This document shows, one piece after another, positions 17,493-25,163 of a DNA stretch of 64,000 nucleotides. Below the pieces are notes generated by a model. The model was given only the letters and a program-made list of their open reading frames with translations. It did no database searches and was not told the origin of the DNA. Origin of the DNA: Lentilactobacillus fungorum (GTDB taxonomy: Bacteria; Bacillota; Bacilli; Lactobacillales; Lactobacillaceae); assembly GCF_016860605.1 (NCBI RefSeq), contig NZ_BNJR01000012.1, positions 62,001 to 126,000 of the forward strand. Reading direction: 5' to 3'. The first letter of the stretch is position 1. Each line of letters starts with the position of its first letter. A program made the position numbers and the translations under genes.

Positions 17493-18410
17493 ATGAAAGC
17501 CTTTGGATACGATCACAATGGTTCACCGGATGTCTTTGAGGAATACGACCTCCCAACCCCCGAGATTTCTGATGATCAGATTTTAATCAAAACAAAAGCC
17601 TTTAACCTCAATAATTTTGAAAAGTCAATGCGGGCAGGTGAGTACCGCAAAACGACCCACCAAGTCATTCCCGGCCGCGATGTCGCCGGTACGGTTGCCA
17701 AAGTAGGCACAAACGTGAGTGGCTTTAAAATTGGTGATCGCGTCGTTGCTCATGGTCATGGTTCTTATGCAGAATACGCCTACGCGGATGCTAGCGAAAC
17801 AGTCCTCATTCCAGATGCCGTCTCATTTGTCGAAGCGGCAGGAATTGTAACCCCCGGCATTACCGCTTACAAAGCCGTTTATTACTTTGGTCAGGTCAAA
17901 GCGGGTCAAACCGTTGTCGTAAGGGGCGCCTCTGGTGGGGTTGGTTCCTTGGCTGCCCAACTGGCCCTTAATTTAGGTGCCACCGTCATTGGCATTGGAA
18001 CCAGTAAAAACGAAGCCTACGTTAAATCGCTGGGGGTTCAAGAATACGTTGCCTATAATCAGCAAGATCCCGCTTTAATTCTTGCCAACCGGGCGGACGT
18101 TGTCATTAACTCTGCCTTGAACGGTGCAGACAGTGATGGTGATGCCCAAATCGTCAAAGACAACGGCATTATTACAACCGTCGGCGGTGATGAACCACTA
18201 TCTAATAAACCATTTCAGTTTAAGCCGATTCGCCCCACCAAAGCGATTACTGACGTAAAAGCATTGTCTGCTTTGCTGAACCTAATGGCTGAAAAGAAGC
18301 TGTCAATTCGAATTGGTTATCAGTTGCCGTTTACCCTTGATGGCGTGATTCAAGGCCACCAGCTATTAAGCAAGAAACACGATGGCCGTATTATTGTCAC
18401 GATAGCGTAA
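17493..18410 (+). CDS. NADPH:quinone oxidoreductase-like, zinc-free MDR family
   Basis: 305-residue medium-chain reductase. It has an N-terminal GroES-like domain with VIPGRDVAGTV and IGDRVVAHG, and a Rossmann domain with VRGASGGVGSLAAQLA. It lacks the zinc-binding cysteines of alcohol dehydrogenases, so it belongs to the quinone reductase/enoyl reductase group (reduction of quinones or alpha,beta-unsaturated carbonyls). Substrate unknown. Start at 17493 follows TAGGAG; the frame extends upstream without a site. Probably monocistronic. Confidence 0.85.
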   Translation: MKAFGYDHNGSPDVFEEYDLPTPEISDDQILIKTKAFNLNNFEKSMRAGEYRKTTHQVIPGRDVAGTVAKVGTNVSGFKIGDRVVAHGHGSYAEYAYADASETVLIPDAVSFVEAAGIVTPGITAYKAVYYFGQVKAGQTVVVRGASGGVGSLAAQLALNLGATVIGIGTSKNEAYVKSLGVQEYVAYNQQDPALILANRADVVINSALNGADSDGDAQIVKDNGIITTVGGDEPLSNKPFQFKPIRPTKAITDVKALSALLNLMAEKKLSIRIGYQLPFTLDGVIQGHQLLSKKHDGRIIVTIA

Positions 18411-18504
18411 GGTCGATTGGGTAGCTATTATTTGTTACCATTGATTAAGCCCAACCAATTAAACAAAATCTTTTCTGATTCATGAAGATTTTCAAAACGT
18501 TAGG

Positions 18505-18534
18505 AGCTATCAGCCAATAGTTGATGGCTTTTTT
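18505..18534 (+). terminator. Terminator after the quinone oxidoreductase
   Basis: AGCTATCA and TTGATGGCT pair imperfectly around GCCAATAG and are followed by TTTTTT. Confidence 0.75.
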
Positions 18535-18631
18535 CGTGTTTTAAAGTCTTCTTAGGATGCCCGAGTAATCCGCACAGCACTGCCAAAAAGCAGTAAACTA
18601 ATATTAAATACCTCAAAGGAGCGGTCAATCA

Positions 18632-19315
18632 ATGATACTCGAACGCAACAATTTCCCCAACGTCAAACAAATTACCAGAGAGCTCAACCGGTCGGGGCTA
18701 AAGAATCAACTTAAAAATTTCAAGGAGCTGACAACCATTTATCAGCTTAGGCATGCCGGTGCCAATGAGATCGGCACCAAATTGGAAAACCTTGACGATG
18801 AATATTCAATCAACTATGACCATAATCCGATTCATCATATGGAAGAACGAATGAAAAGTGTCAACAGCCTGCTCAATAAATTAAGGCGCAAGGGCTACCC
18901 CATTACGATTGACAGCATCAAGGAAAACATTCACGACATTGCGGGTATTCGGGTAGTTACTAATTATATTGAAGATATTTATCGGGTAGAAGATGCTTTA
19001 GTTTGCCAATCGGACGTGACCTTACTAAAGCGAAAAGATTACATAAAATCGCCGAAGCCAAGTGGTTATCGAAGTTTGCACATTGTGGTTTCCGTTCCCG
19101 TTTTTCAATCAAATGGCGTATTCGACGTCCCAGTAGAAGTCCAAATTCGAACAATTGGCATGGATATGTGGGCCAGCTTGGAACACAAACTCCGCTATAA
19201 AACCGACGTTCCCCCTGACAAAGTCACCAAGCACACCGCCAGCCTCCAAAAATATGCCGCAGAACTCTACGATATTGAAAGCCGGATGCAAGAAATCTTT
19301 AAAGACCTGAGTTGA
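18632..19315 (+). CDS. relP: Small alarmone synthetase, RelP/YwaC type
   Basis: 227-residue stand-alone (p)ppGpp synthetase transferring pyrophosphate from ATP to GDP/GTP. The RelA_SpoT synthetase fold shows HNPIHHMEERMKSVNSLLNK, IHDIAGIRVV, then KDYIKSPKPSGYRSLH and VEVQIRTIGMDMWASLEHK. There is no HD hydrolase, TGS or ACT domain. Motif spelling matches SAS2 (RelP/YwaC) more closely than SAS1 (RelQ/YjbM), an assignment from memory of the families. Such enzymes are usually induced by envelope stress. It stands alone between two terminators, and AAAGGAG precedes the ATG. Confidence 0.88.
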   Translation: MILERNNFPNVKQITRELNRSGLKNQLKNFKELTTIYQLRHAGANEIGTKLENLDDEYSINYDHNPIHHMEERMKSVNSLLNKLRRKGYPITIDSIKENIHDIAGIRVVTNYIEDIYRVEDALVCQSDVTLLKRKDYIKSPKPSGYRSLHIVVSVPVFQSNGVFDVPVEVQIRTIGMDMWASLEHKLRYKTDVPPDKVTKHTASLQKYAAELYDIESRMQEIFKDLS

Positions 19316-19327
19316 TTGAACGAAATT

Positions 19328-19378
19328 GGCCCACAGGTGAAAATTCTGATTCGAATTTTCACCTGTGGGCCGTATTTT
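19328..19378 (+). terminator. Strong bidirectional terminator
   Basis: A 19-bp perfect stem (GGCCCACAGGTGAAAATTC with its complement) around TGATTC, followed by GTATTTTTA. It separates the convergent relP and OYE-family genes. Confidence 0.9.
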
Positions 19379-19392
19379 TACATAGATGTTAA

Positions 19393-20586
19393 TTAAACGG
19401 GTCGTCGGGGGACTAACCCCGCTGTCCCATGCATTTTGACGCAAGCCGCCAGTGCGCGCCAGCCATTAGCGTAATGCTGAACCGGTTTGCCAGCCGCAAT
19501 TCGGCGCGCCTGCTGTTCACAATAACTCGTCACCAACAGGGCATTATACTTGTCGTCCAAGCGTTTGTTTCCCATTGTGAGCTTAAGTGGAGCCGGATGA
19601 TATTGATCCGCCAAAATTCGGTTAGGCAAATCCGGCATTGTGGCCATTGCTGTACAAATGCCAATCATGTCGGCATCTTTTCTCCCCAGTGCTTCTTCCA
19701 TTGTCGAAATATTTCGGAAACCGCCACTAATCACAATCGGAACATCAACCAGTTGATGAATCATATGCGCGTAACCAGAAAAGCCTAATTCAGAATTTTC
19801 ATAATCATCACCAGCCAATTCAATCAAATCAATTCCCAATCCCGCCATTGTTTTAATCACTGCCGTTAGATCGGTTTCAGTAAACCCATTGAGATTAATG
19901 TCTGTCAGGCTAAGCTTCAAGCTGATCGCAAACCGTGCACCACAGCTTTCACGAATGCCGTGGTAGATTTCGGTTAAAAAGCGCATTCGGTTTGCAAGCG
20001 AACCGCCATATTGATCGGTTCGCCGATTGGTTTCTTGGGACAAGAACTGTGTGATTAAATATCCAAATGCCCCATGTAACTGAACACCGGAGAAACCTGA
20101 CAGTTGTGCAATTTCAGCGGTTCGGACATATTTAGCCACTAACTGTTGAACTTCGTCAGTTCGCAATTCCCTCGGCTGGTTAAAGTACCGACTGCTAGCT
20201 CCCGTAATCGGAATTGCACTGGGAGCCACTGGCTGTTGCTGAAAAATTTTGGGTGATTGTCTGCCTGGATGATTGATCTGCAGCCAAAGTTGGGTGCCAT
20301 TGACGGTTCCGGCTTCGGCCCAGCGCCTTAGGGTTGCCAGATCCCGCTTACTGTCGATCACGACATTTCCCGGTTCCGCCAGTGCCTCGTGATCAACCAT
20401 GACGTTGCCGCTGACAACAACGCCCGCGCCACCAAGCGCCCATTGATGATAGAGATTGGCAATGAGGTTATTTGGCCGGCCATCTTCTGAGGCCATCGTT
20501 TCGCTCATCGCTGACTTAAAAAATCGATTCTTGAGATTAACGCCACATGCCAATTGAAGTGGTTTGGCAATTTGTAAATAGCTCAT
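19393..20586 (-). CDS. NADH:flavin oxidoreductase of the old yellow enzyme family
   Basis: FMN-dependent TIM-barrel protein of 397 residues. NRFFKSAMSE near the N-terminus, QINHPGRQ, HGAFGYLITQFLS, NRRTDQYGGS and the phosphate-binding VVISGGF are all typical of the OYE/2,4-dienoyl-CoA reductase barrel. It lacks the C-terminal 4Fe-4S and FAD/NAD domains of FadH, so it is a single-domain ene-reductase. Physiological substrate unknown. GAGGAG lies at correct distance from the ATG. Divergent from the fructosamine kinase gene. Confidence 0.88.
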   Translation of the reverse strand: MSYLQIAKPLQLACGVNLKNRFFKSAMSETMASEDGRPNNLIANLYHQWALGGAGVVVSGNVMVDHEALAEPGNVVIDSKRDLATLRRWAEAGTVNGTQLWLQINHPGRQSPKIFQQQPVAPSAIPITGASSRYFNQPRELRTDEVQQLVAKYVRTAEIAQLSGFSGVQLHGAFGYLITQFLSQETNRRTDQYGGSLANRMRFLTEIYHGIRESCGARFAISLKLSLTDINLNGFTETDLTAVIKTMAGLGIDLIELAGDDYENSELGFSGYAHMIHQLVDVPIVISGGFRNISTMEEALGRKDADMIGICTAMATMPDLPNRILADQYHPAPLKLTMGNKRLDDKYNALLVTSYCEQQARRIAAGKPVQHYANGWRALAACVKMHGTAGLVPRRPV

Positions 20587-20739
20587 GATAATTCGCTCCT
20601 CTCAGTTAGATTTGATCCGTCAGTATAGTTGAATTAATCGTACCCCGAAATCGTTATCTAAGCAATTCAAATTCAATTGCTATTTTGTTTACGAAATTGG
20701 GGCCAATCAATTACAATGTAGCCAGAGGTGATCAATTCA

Positions 20740-21603
20740 ATGGACAAACAATGGATTTCACAATTACCGATTTCAAATGTGACCAAACTGGTCCGGGTTG
20801 GTGGTGGCGACGTGAATAATGCTTATCGCCTAGAAGCCGGTGATGATACTTACTTCTTACTCACCCAACCTCATCAACCGGCCACATTTTACGCGGGCGA
20901 AATTGCCGGTCTAAAGGATTTTGAAAAACACGACATTTTAGCCCCACGCGTTTTAGGCAATGGTCAAATTAACGGTGACGCTTATTTACTGCTCAATTAT
21001 CTTGAGACAGGCCAAGGCAGTCAAACCGATTTAGGACAGCTAGTCGCCAAGCTCCATCATGTTCATAGCGCCAATGGCCAGTTCGGCTACGACCTTGACT
21101 ATGTCAGCAACGATGAAAGCTTCGACAATCGTTGGACCGACTCTTGGCGTGAGTTATTTGTCAACCGACGCTTGGATAAATTGCGCTCAATGATCTTGGC
21201 CAAGCATCTTTGGACAAGTCGTGATGATGACAAATATCAACGTGTCCGCGAGGTCATTTTAACCGAATTATCCAAACATCAAAGCGACCCTTCCTTACTT
21301 CATGGTGACCTTTGGGGCGGAAACTATCTATTTTTGGCTGACGGCCAACCAGCCTTAATTGATCCAGCGGCATTTTATGGCGACCGAGAATTTGATTTGG
21401 GGGTAACAACTGTTTTTGGCGGATTTGATGCTGACTTTTACGCGGCTTACAATGCTGCTTACTCATTAGATCCAGGGGCCAATCAGCGAATCAACTTTTA
21501 TCGGATGTACTATTTAATGGTTCACGTAAATAAATTTGGTTCAATGTATAAGAGCGGGGTTGACTCCGCAATGAACCAAATTTTGGAAAATGCGAGAGCT
21601 TAA
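20740..21603 (+). CDS. Fructosamine/ketosamine kinase family protein
   Basis: 287-residue kinase of the aminoglycoside-phosphotransferase fold. An N-terminal ATP-binding lobe (VRVGGGDVNNAYRL) is followed by the catalytic loop HGDLWGGNYLF and metal-binding DPAAFYGDREFD. These match FN3K-type enzymes that phosphorylate protein- or amine-bound sugars, starting deglycation. The ATG at 20740 is preferred (GAGGTGA 8 nt upstream); an upstream GTG at 20728 is within that site. A terminator follows directly. Confidence 0.88.
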   Translation: MDKQWISQLPISNVTKLVRVGGGDVNNAYRLEAGDDTYFLLTQPHQPATFYAGEIAGLKDFEKHDILAPRVLGNGQINGDAYLLLNYLETGQGSQTDLGQLVAKLHHVHSANGQFGYDLDYVSNDESFDNRWTDSWRELFVNRRLDKLRSMILAKHLWTSRDDDKYQRVREVILTELSKHQSDPSLLHGDLWGGNYLFLADGQPALIDPAAFYGDREFDLGVTTVFGGFDADFYAAYNAAYSLDPGANQRINFYRMYYLMVHVNKFGSMYKSGVDSAMNQILENARA

Positions 21604-21612
21604 CTGGTAGCT

Positions 21613-21645
21613 GGAAGTCAAGCTTGACTGACTTCCGGTTTTTTT
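21613..21645 (+). terminator. Terminator after the fructosamine kinase
   Basis: GGAAGTCA pairs with TGACTTCC around an 8-nt loop and is followed by GGTTTTTTT. Confidence 0.85.
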
Positions 21646-21681
21646 AGGCCGAATGGACGACTAGTCCGGTCGCAATGAACT

Positions 21682-21732
21682 TTTCTGATAAATTCTCAGA
21701 ATCTTATTATTTACAGCTGCTATTTTTATGAT
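21682..21732 (+). promoter_or_regulatory. Candidate promoter and response-regulator site of the two-component operon
   Basis: TTTCTGATAAATTCTCA (21682-21698) recurs with one mismatch at 24386-24402, upstream of the PAP2-YfhO genes. It contains TTCTGA and TTCTCA exactly 10 bp apart, the helical-turn spacing that OmpR-family regulators favour. Six bases downstream, TTATTA (21704-21709) and TATGAT (21727-21732) are 17 nt apart. An autoregulatory site is inferred. Confidence 0.5.
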
Positions 21733-21799
21733 GAGTAATCAGCTATTTTTAAGGGGACGCGGAGCGCTGATTATCATTGTTCGATTAGGTGCTGTTTGC

Positions 21800-22248
21800 T
21801 ATTAGATAGCTATTCTAGTTAGAAAGTTACGGCTATGCCAGTTAACCGTTTTGTTTTGCTCAGTGGTTAGGACAGCTACGCAAAGCAACAATCTGCGCGT
21901 AAGCACCCTCGAGAAAATTTCCAAGCCCGGGGATTTCCGCCCGAGGAAACTTATGTTCCAGTTTCTAATCGCTTTGCTCCGCTCACTGCTCTTAGGACAG
22001 CTACTAGGACAGCTGCGCAAAGCAGAAAGCTACACGTAAGCACCTCTAACAAAAATTCCAGAACCGGGAATTTCTGTTAGAGGAGACTTACGCTCCGCTT
22101 TCTAACCGTTTTGCTCCTCTCACTGCTCTTAGGACAGCTACGCAAAGCAGAAAGCTGCACCTAAGCCGACTTGGCCAAAAATCCAAACCCGGGATTTCCG
22201 GCCAAGTCGGCTTAGGCTCCGCTTTCTAATCGCTTTGCTCCGCTCACT
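21800..22248 (+). repeat. Palindromic repeat group D (3 full copies plus a decayed one)
   Basis: D1 (21868-21987), D2 (22005-22124) and D3 (22130-22248) are 119-120 bp, running TAGGACAGCT...CTCACT toward the response regulator gene, whose ATG is 20 nt beyond D3. Between D1 and D2 the first 12 bases (TAGGACAGCTAC) occur an extra time, an incomplete duplication. Upstream, about 21800-21867 carries a decayed end (CCGTTTTGTTTTGCTCAGT). D3's inner stem CCGACTTGGCC/GGCCAAGTCGG differs from F5's TCAACTTGGCC/GGCCAAGTTGA by paired changes. Confidence 0.95.
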
Positions 22249-22268
22249 GGATATAAGGGGATTTAATC

Positions 22269-22964
22269 ATGACAAGTACAATTTTGTTAGTTGAAGATGA
22301 GGCCGCCATGAGTGCCTACTTAATTCCTGAACTGCAATTCGAGGATTACCACGTTTTACTGGCACAAGACGGGGTTGAGGCCCTTCAAGTTTATGATAAT
22401 AATCGCGGGAATCTCGATCTGATTATTCTAGATTGGATGCTGCCCAAGCTCGACGGCCTCGAAGTTCTTCGCCGGATTCGAAAAAGTGATGACATTCCAG
22501 TCATTATGATGACCGCCAGGGATTATGTTGGCGATAAAGTCGCCGGCCTTGATAGTGGTGCCGATGATTACATCACTAAGCCGTTTGAGATTGAGGAACT
22601 CCTTGCTAGAATTAGGGTCATGCTGCGCCATGAAAATCAGCATCCCCAAACGACTAGTCTCTATACAGTCGAAGATTTAACCTTAAACACAAAATCCCGT
22701 CAAGTTACTAGAAATAACCACCTCATTCAATTGACCCAGCGAGAGTATGAATTGCTTTTGACGTTGATTCGTCACAGTGGCGAAACTCTCACCCGCGATG
22801 AACTCTTAGATGCCGTCTGGGGAGTTGACTTTGAAGGCCAACCCAATGTGGTAGATGTCTATATTCGCTACTTACGAAATAAAGTCGACCGAAATTATCC
22901 AAAGCAATTGATTCACACGGTTCGAGGAATTGGCTACGTTTTAGCCGGAAATTACCAGGAGTAA
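22269..22964 (+). CDS. OmpR-family response regulator
   Basis: 231-residue DNA-binding regulator. The receiver domain carries the acidic pocket in VEDE, phospho-acceptor Asp55 in IILDWMLPKLDG, the conserved Thr in MMTARD and Lys in ITKPFE. The C-terminal winged helix ends in the usual IRYLRNKVDRNYPKQLIHTVRGIGYVL form (split here: IRYLRNKVD, then HTVRGIGYVL). It is followed after 1 bp by its histidine kinase. A leader of about 500 nt with three palindromic repeats separates it from the candidate promoter. Its target may include PAP2-yfhO, given the shared upstream motif. Confidence 0.92.
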   Translation: MTSTILLVEDEAAMSAYLIPELQFEDYHVLLAQDGVEALQVYDNNRGNLDLIILDWMLPKLDGLEVLRRIRKSDDIPVIMMTARDYVGDKVAGLDSGADDYITKPFEIEELLARIRVMLRHENQHPQTTSLYTVEDLTLNTKSRQVTRNNHLIQLTQREYELLLTLIRHSGETLTRDELLDAVWGVDFEGQPNVVDVYIRYLRNKVDRNYPKQLIHTVRGIGYVLAGNYQE

Positions 22965-22965
22965 G

Positions 22966-24378
22966 GTGATCCGCGTGCGACTTAAAAAAAATCGGACAAC
23001 CGCTGAGGCCATCCGGCATAACTTCATCATCGTATTTACTTTCTTTGCGTTATTAACCGGGGCGGCCGTGGTTACTGTCGTCGGGGTCAACTTAGTTCAT
23101 CAACGCCAAACCGAATCAGCCGAATTACTAAAAAGTCTCAACCGATCGTTTATTGATGACAAGCCTGATTGGACTCAGTGGCGAAAAAATAGCAGCATTA
23201 ACACGCAAAACACCTACGTTAAAGTTACCGATGAAGCCGGATCAGCCAGTCAAAAGCAAACCTTTTATTCAAGAGGCGCCAAACAATTTCTAGCTCTTCA
23301 GCAAACCAAGATTTTTAAAAAACTGGCCTTGCCGTTCTTTCCAGCGTTAGTCTACACCAAGCATTATGGCCTTTTCTATTACCGTAGCGGTGAACGCCGT
23401 GGCCAACATAAAAATATTCGCTCCGAAATTTGGCTCAGCTTAAATCCCGTCGTCGATACGCTAATTTCGGTCGTTCTTGTCGTCTTACTCACGTTATTAG
23501 TAAGCCTACTAATCGGTTGGTTTGTGATTTCACTCGTTGCCAAACGGCTGACCAGATCCCTTGAAGTCCTTGAAACCACTGCGCGAAAGCATAGTCAATC
23601 GGTTGTTAATATTGAAAGTTTGTTACCGGTTCCCGATTCACCTAGTGAAGTTCGCGAACTTTCCATTAGTTTTAACGAACTTCTTAGTGCCATTATTGAG
23701 AATAACAAAAAAGAAAAAGCGTTTATTTCCAATGCTTCCCATGAACTGCGAACACCGATTGCTGCCATTCGGGGCCACATTTCCTTAGTCAAACGACGGG
23801 GCAAAACCCACCCGGAAATTGTTGACCGCTCATTACATTTTATCGACGACGAGTCAGCCAAAATGCAGTCGTTGGTGAACAGTTTGCTGGCCCTCTCAAG
23901 GGCAGATAAGGGAATCGTCGAAAAAAGTCCCTTTGATTTGGCAGGAATTGTCAATGAAACAGTCGAAGAACAACGCGTCGTTCTCAGCCAAACCATTCAA
24001 GTGCTTGGTGCGAAGTCAGCAACGGTCTTTGCCAACCAAACTAGCATTTCTCAAATTTTATCAATCTTACTAGACAACGCGGGCAAGTATTCACCACCCG
24101 ACTCAATAATTACCGTGCGCATTAGGCAAACGGCCAGCGATACCGTCTTATCCATTGAAGACCAGGGGGCCGGAATTTCCGCGGCAGAAAAACGCCATAT
24201 CTTTGACCGTTTCTATCGTGGTGATCATGCTCACAACAGCGAAATTGTCGGCAATGGTCTTGGATTGGCGATTGCCCTTCAACTTGCCAACCTAAACGGG
24301 CTTCAACTAACGGTTACCGATGTCACACCACATGGGGCGAGCTTTAATTTGATCTTTGACCCTTCGAAATTCCATTGA
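22966..24378 (+). CDS. Sensor histidine kinase
   Basis: 470-residue membrane kinase. Helix 1 spans about residues 20-42, then an extracytoplasmic domain of about 120 residues and helix 2 at about 165-190, followed by HAMP. HisKA shows the phospho-acceptor His259 in NASHELRTP. The HATPase domain has LLDNAGKYSP (N box), EDQGAGIS (G1), FDRFYRGD (F) and GNGLGLAIA (G2). The GTG at 22966 has AGGAG 4 nt upstream; a second GTG at 22975 with AAGGTG is equally possible. The extracytoplasmic region has no family I recognise; envelope sensing is likely from the neighbours. Confidence 0.9.
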   Translation: MIRVRLKKNRTTAEAIRHNFIIVFTFFALLTGAAVVTVVGVNLVHQRQTESAELLKSLNRSFIDDKPDWTQWRKNSSINTQNTYVKVTDEAGSASQKQTFYSRGAKQFLALQQTKIFKKLALPFFPALVYTKHYGLFYYRSGERRGQHKNIRSEIWLSLNPVVDTLISVVLVVLLTLLVSLLIGWFVISLVAKRLTRSLEVLETTARKHSQSVVNIESLLPVPDSPSEVRELSISFNELLSAIIENNKKEKAFISNASHELRTPIAAIRGHISLVKRRGKTHPEIVDRSLHFIDDESAKMQSLVNSLLALSRADKGIVEKSPFDLAGIVNETVEEQRVVLSQTIQVLGAKSATVFANQTSISQILSILLDNAGKYSPPDSIITVRIRQTASDTVLSIEDQGAGISAAEKRHIFDRFYRGDHAHNSEIVGNGLGLAIALQLANLNGLQLTVTDVTPHGASFNLIFDPSKFH

Positions 24379-24385
24379 CAATGCG

Positions 24386-24402
24386 TTTCTGAGAAATTCT
24401 CA
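24386..24402 (+). promoter_or_regulatory. Second copy of the putative response-regulator motif
   Basis: TTTCTGAGAAATTCTCA lies 93 bp before the PAP2 ATG and matches 16 of 17 bases of the motif upstream of the two-component operon. Here it is also a near-palindrome (TGAGAA-A-TTCTCA). Promoter hexamers downstream are poorly defined (TATTAG near 24425). Confidence 0.5.
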
Positions 24403-24494
24403 TTTAGCTCTTCTTTAATCCCTGTATTAGCAATGAACGATTCATCGTATTCTCTACGTATAGAAGAATATCTTGATAGTTAGAAGGGATTCAA

Positions 24495-25163
24495 ATGGAC
24501 TCATCATCGCTTAAACATCCAATCCTCATTGCAAGCTGGGTGGGGTTTGTGATCCTCGCCGTCATGGCGTCACTTGAAAACATTCAGTTATTTGCTTTGG
24601 ACCGCCAAAGCTTGAATTATCTCGGCCATTTTATCACTGTTCAGCGAACTGAAATTTTTAAAACGGTTGCCACGATCTCCGCACCAGCAGTCATCATTTT
24701 GTTGTCACTTGGATTATCCTTGGTTCTTTGGCATTCCAAGCAGTTCTTTGAATCCCTAGCGGCTTTGACGATGACTGTTACAGGAAACTTAGTTGGTTTT
24801 TTGATTAAATTACTTGTGCAACGCCCAAGACCAACGACCATGCTAGTAAATGCTAGCGGTTACAGTTTTCCCAGTGGCCATGTCGTTAGTGCGACCATTT
24901 TTGTCTTTGTCATGTTTCTATTTGGCATCAAACTCATCCGATCCGTTCGCGTCCAATTGTTTACGGCAATGGTATTGATTTTCTGGTTGGCGTTGGTCGC
25001 TATCTCGCGAGTTTACCTGCAGGTTCACTATCCTTCAGACGTCATTGGCGGCGGCCTATTCTCACTACTTTGGTGTGACACTATTTTGGTCGCTTTTCGC
25101 CGCTCCCAAACTAACTTAGAACGCTTAATCATTAACAAACGAGGCATTGATCATGAATCTTAA
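24495..25163 (+). CDS. PAP2-family membrane phosphatase
   Basis: 222-residue integral membrane protein with about six helices. The three type-2 phosphatidic acid phosphatase motifs are seen: KLLVQRPRP, YSFPSGHVVS and SRVYLQVHYPSDVIGG. These enzymes dephosphorylate lipid phosphates such as undecaprenyl pyrophosphate or phosphatidylglycerol phosphate outside the membrane. It overlaps the YfhO gene by 11 bp, so both are translated together. Context with a two-component system points to cell-envelope lipid recycling or LTA modification. Confidence 0.9.
   Translation: MDSSSLKHPILIASWVGFVILAVMASLENIQLFALDRQSLNYLGHFITVQRTEIFKTVATISAPAVIILLSLGLSLVLWHSKQFFESLAALTMTVTGNLVGFLIKLLVQRPRPTTMLVNASGYSFPSGHVVSATIFVFVMFLFGIKLIRSVRVQLFTAMVLIFWLALVAISRVYLQVHYPSDVIGGGLFSLLWCDTILVAFRRSQTNLERLIINKRGIDHES

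Noticed and set aside
18632-19315. RelQ (SAS1) assignment for the alarmone synthetase
   Set aside because: The motif spelling around HNPI, IHDIAG and KPSGYRSLH is closer to the YwaC/RelP branch as I remember it.
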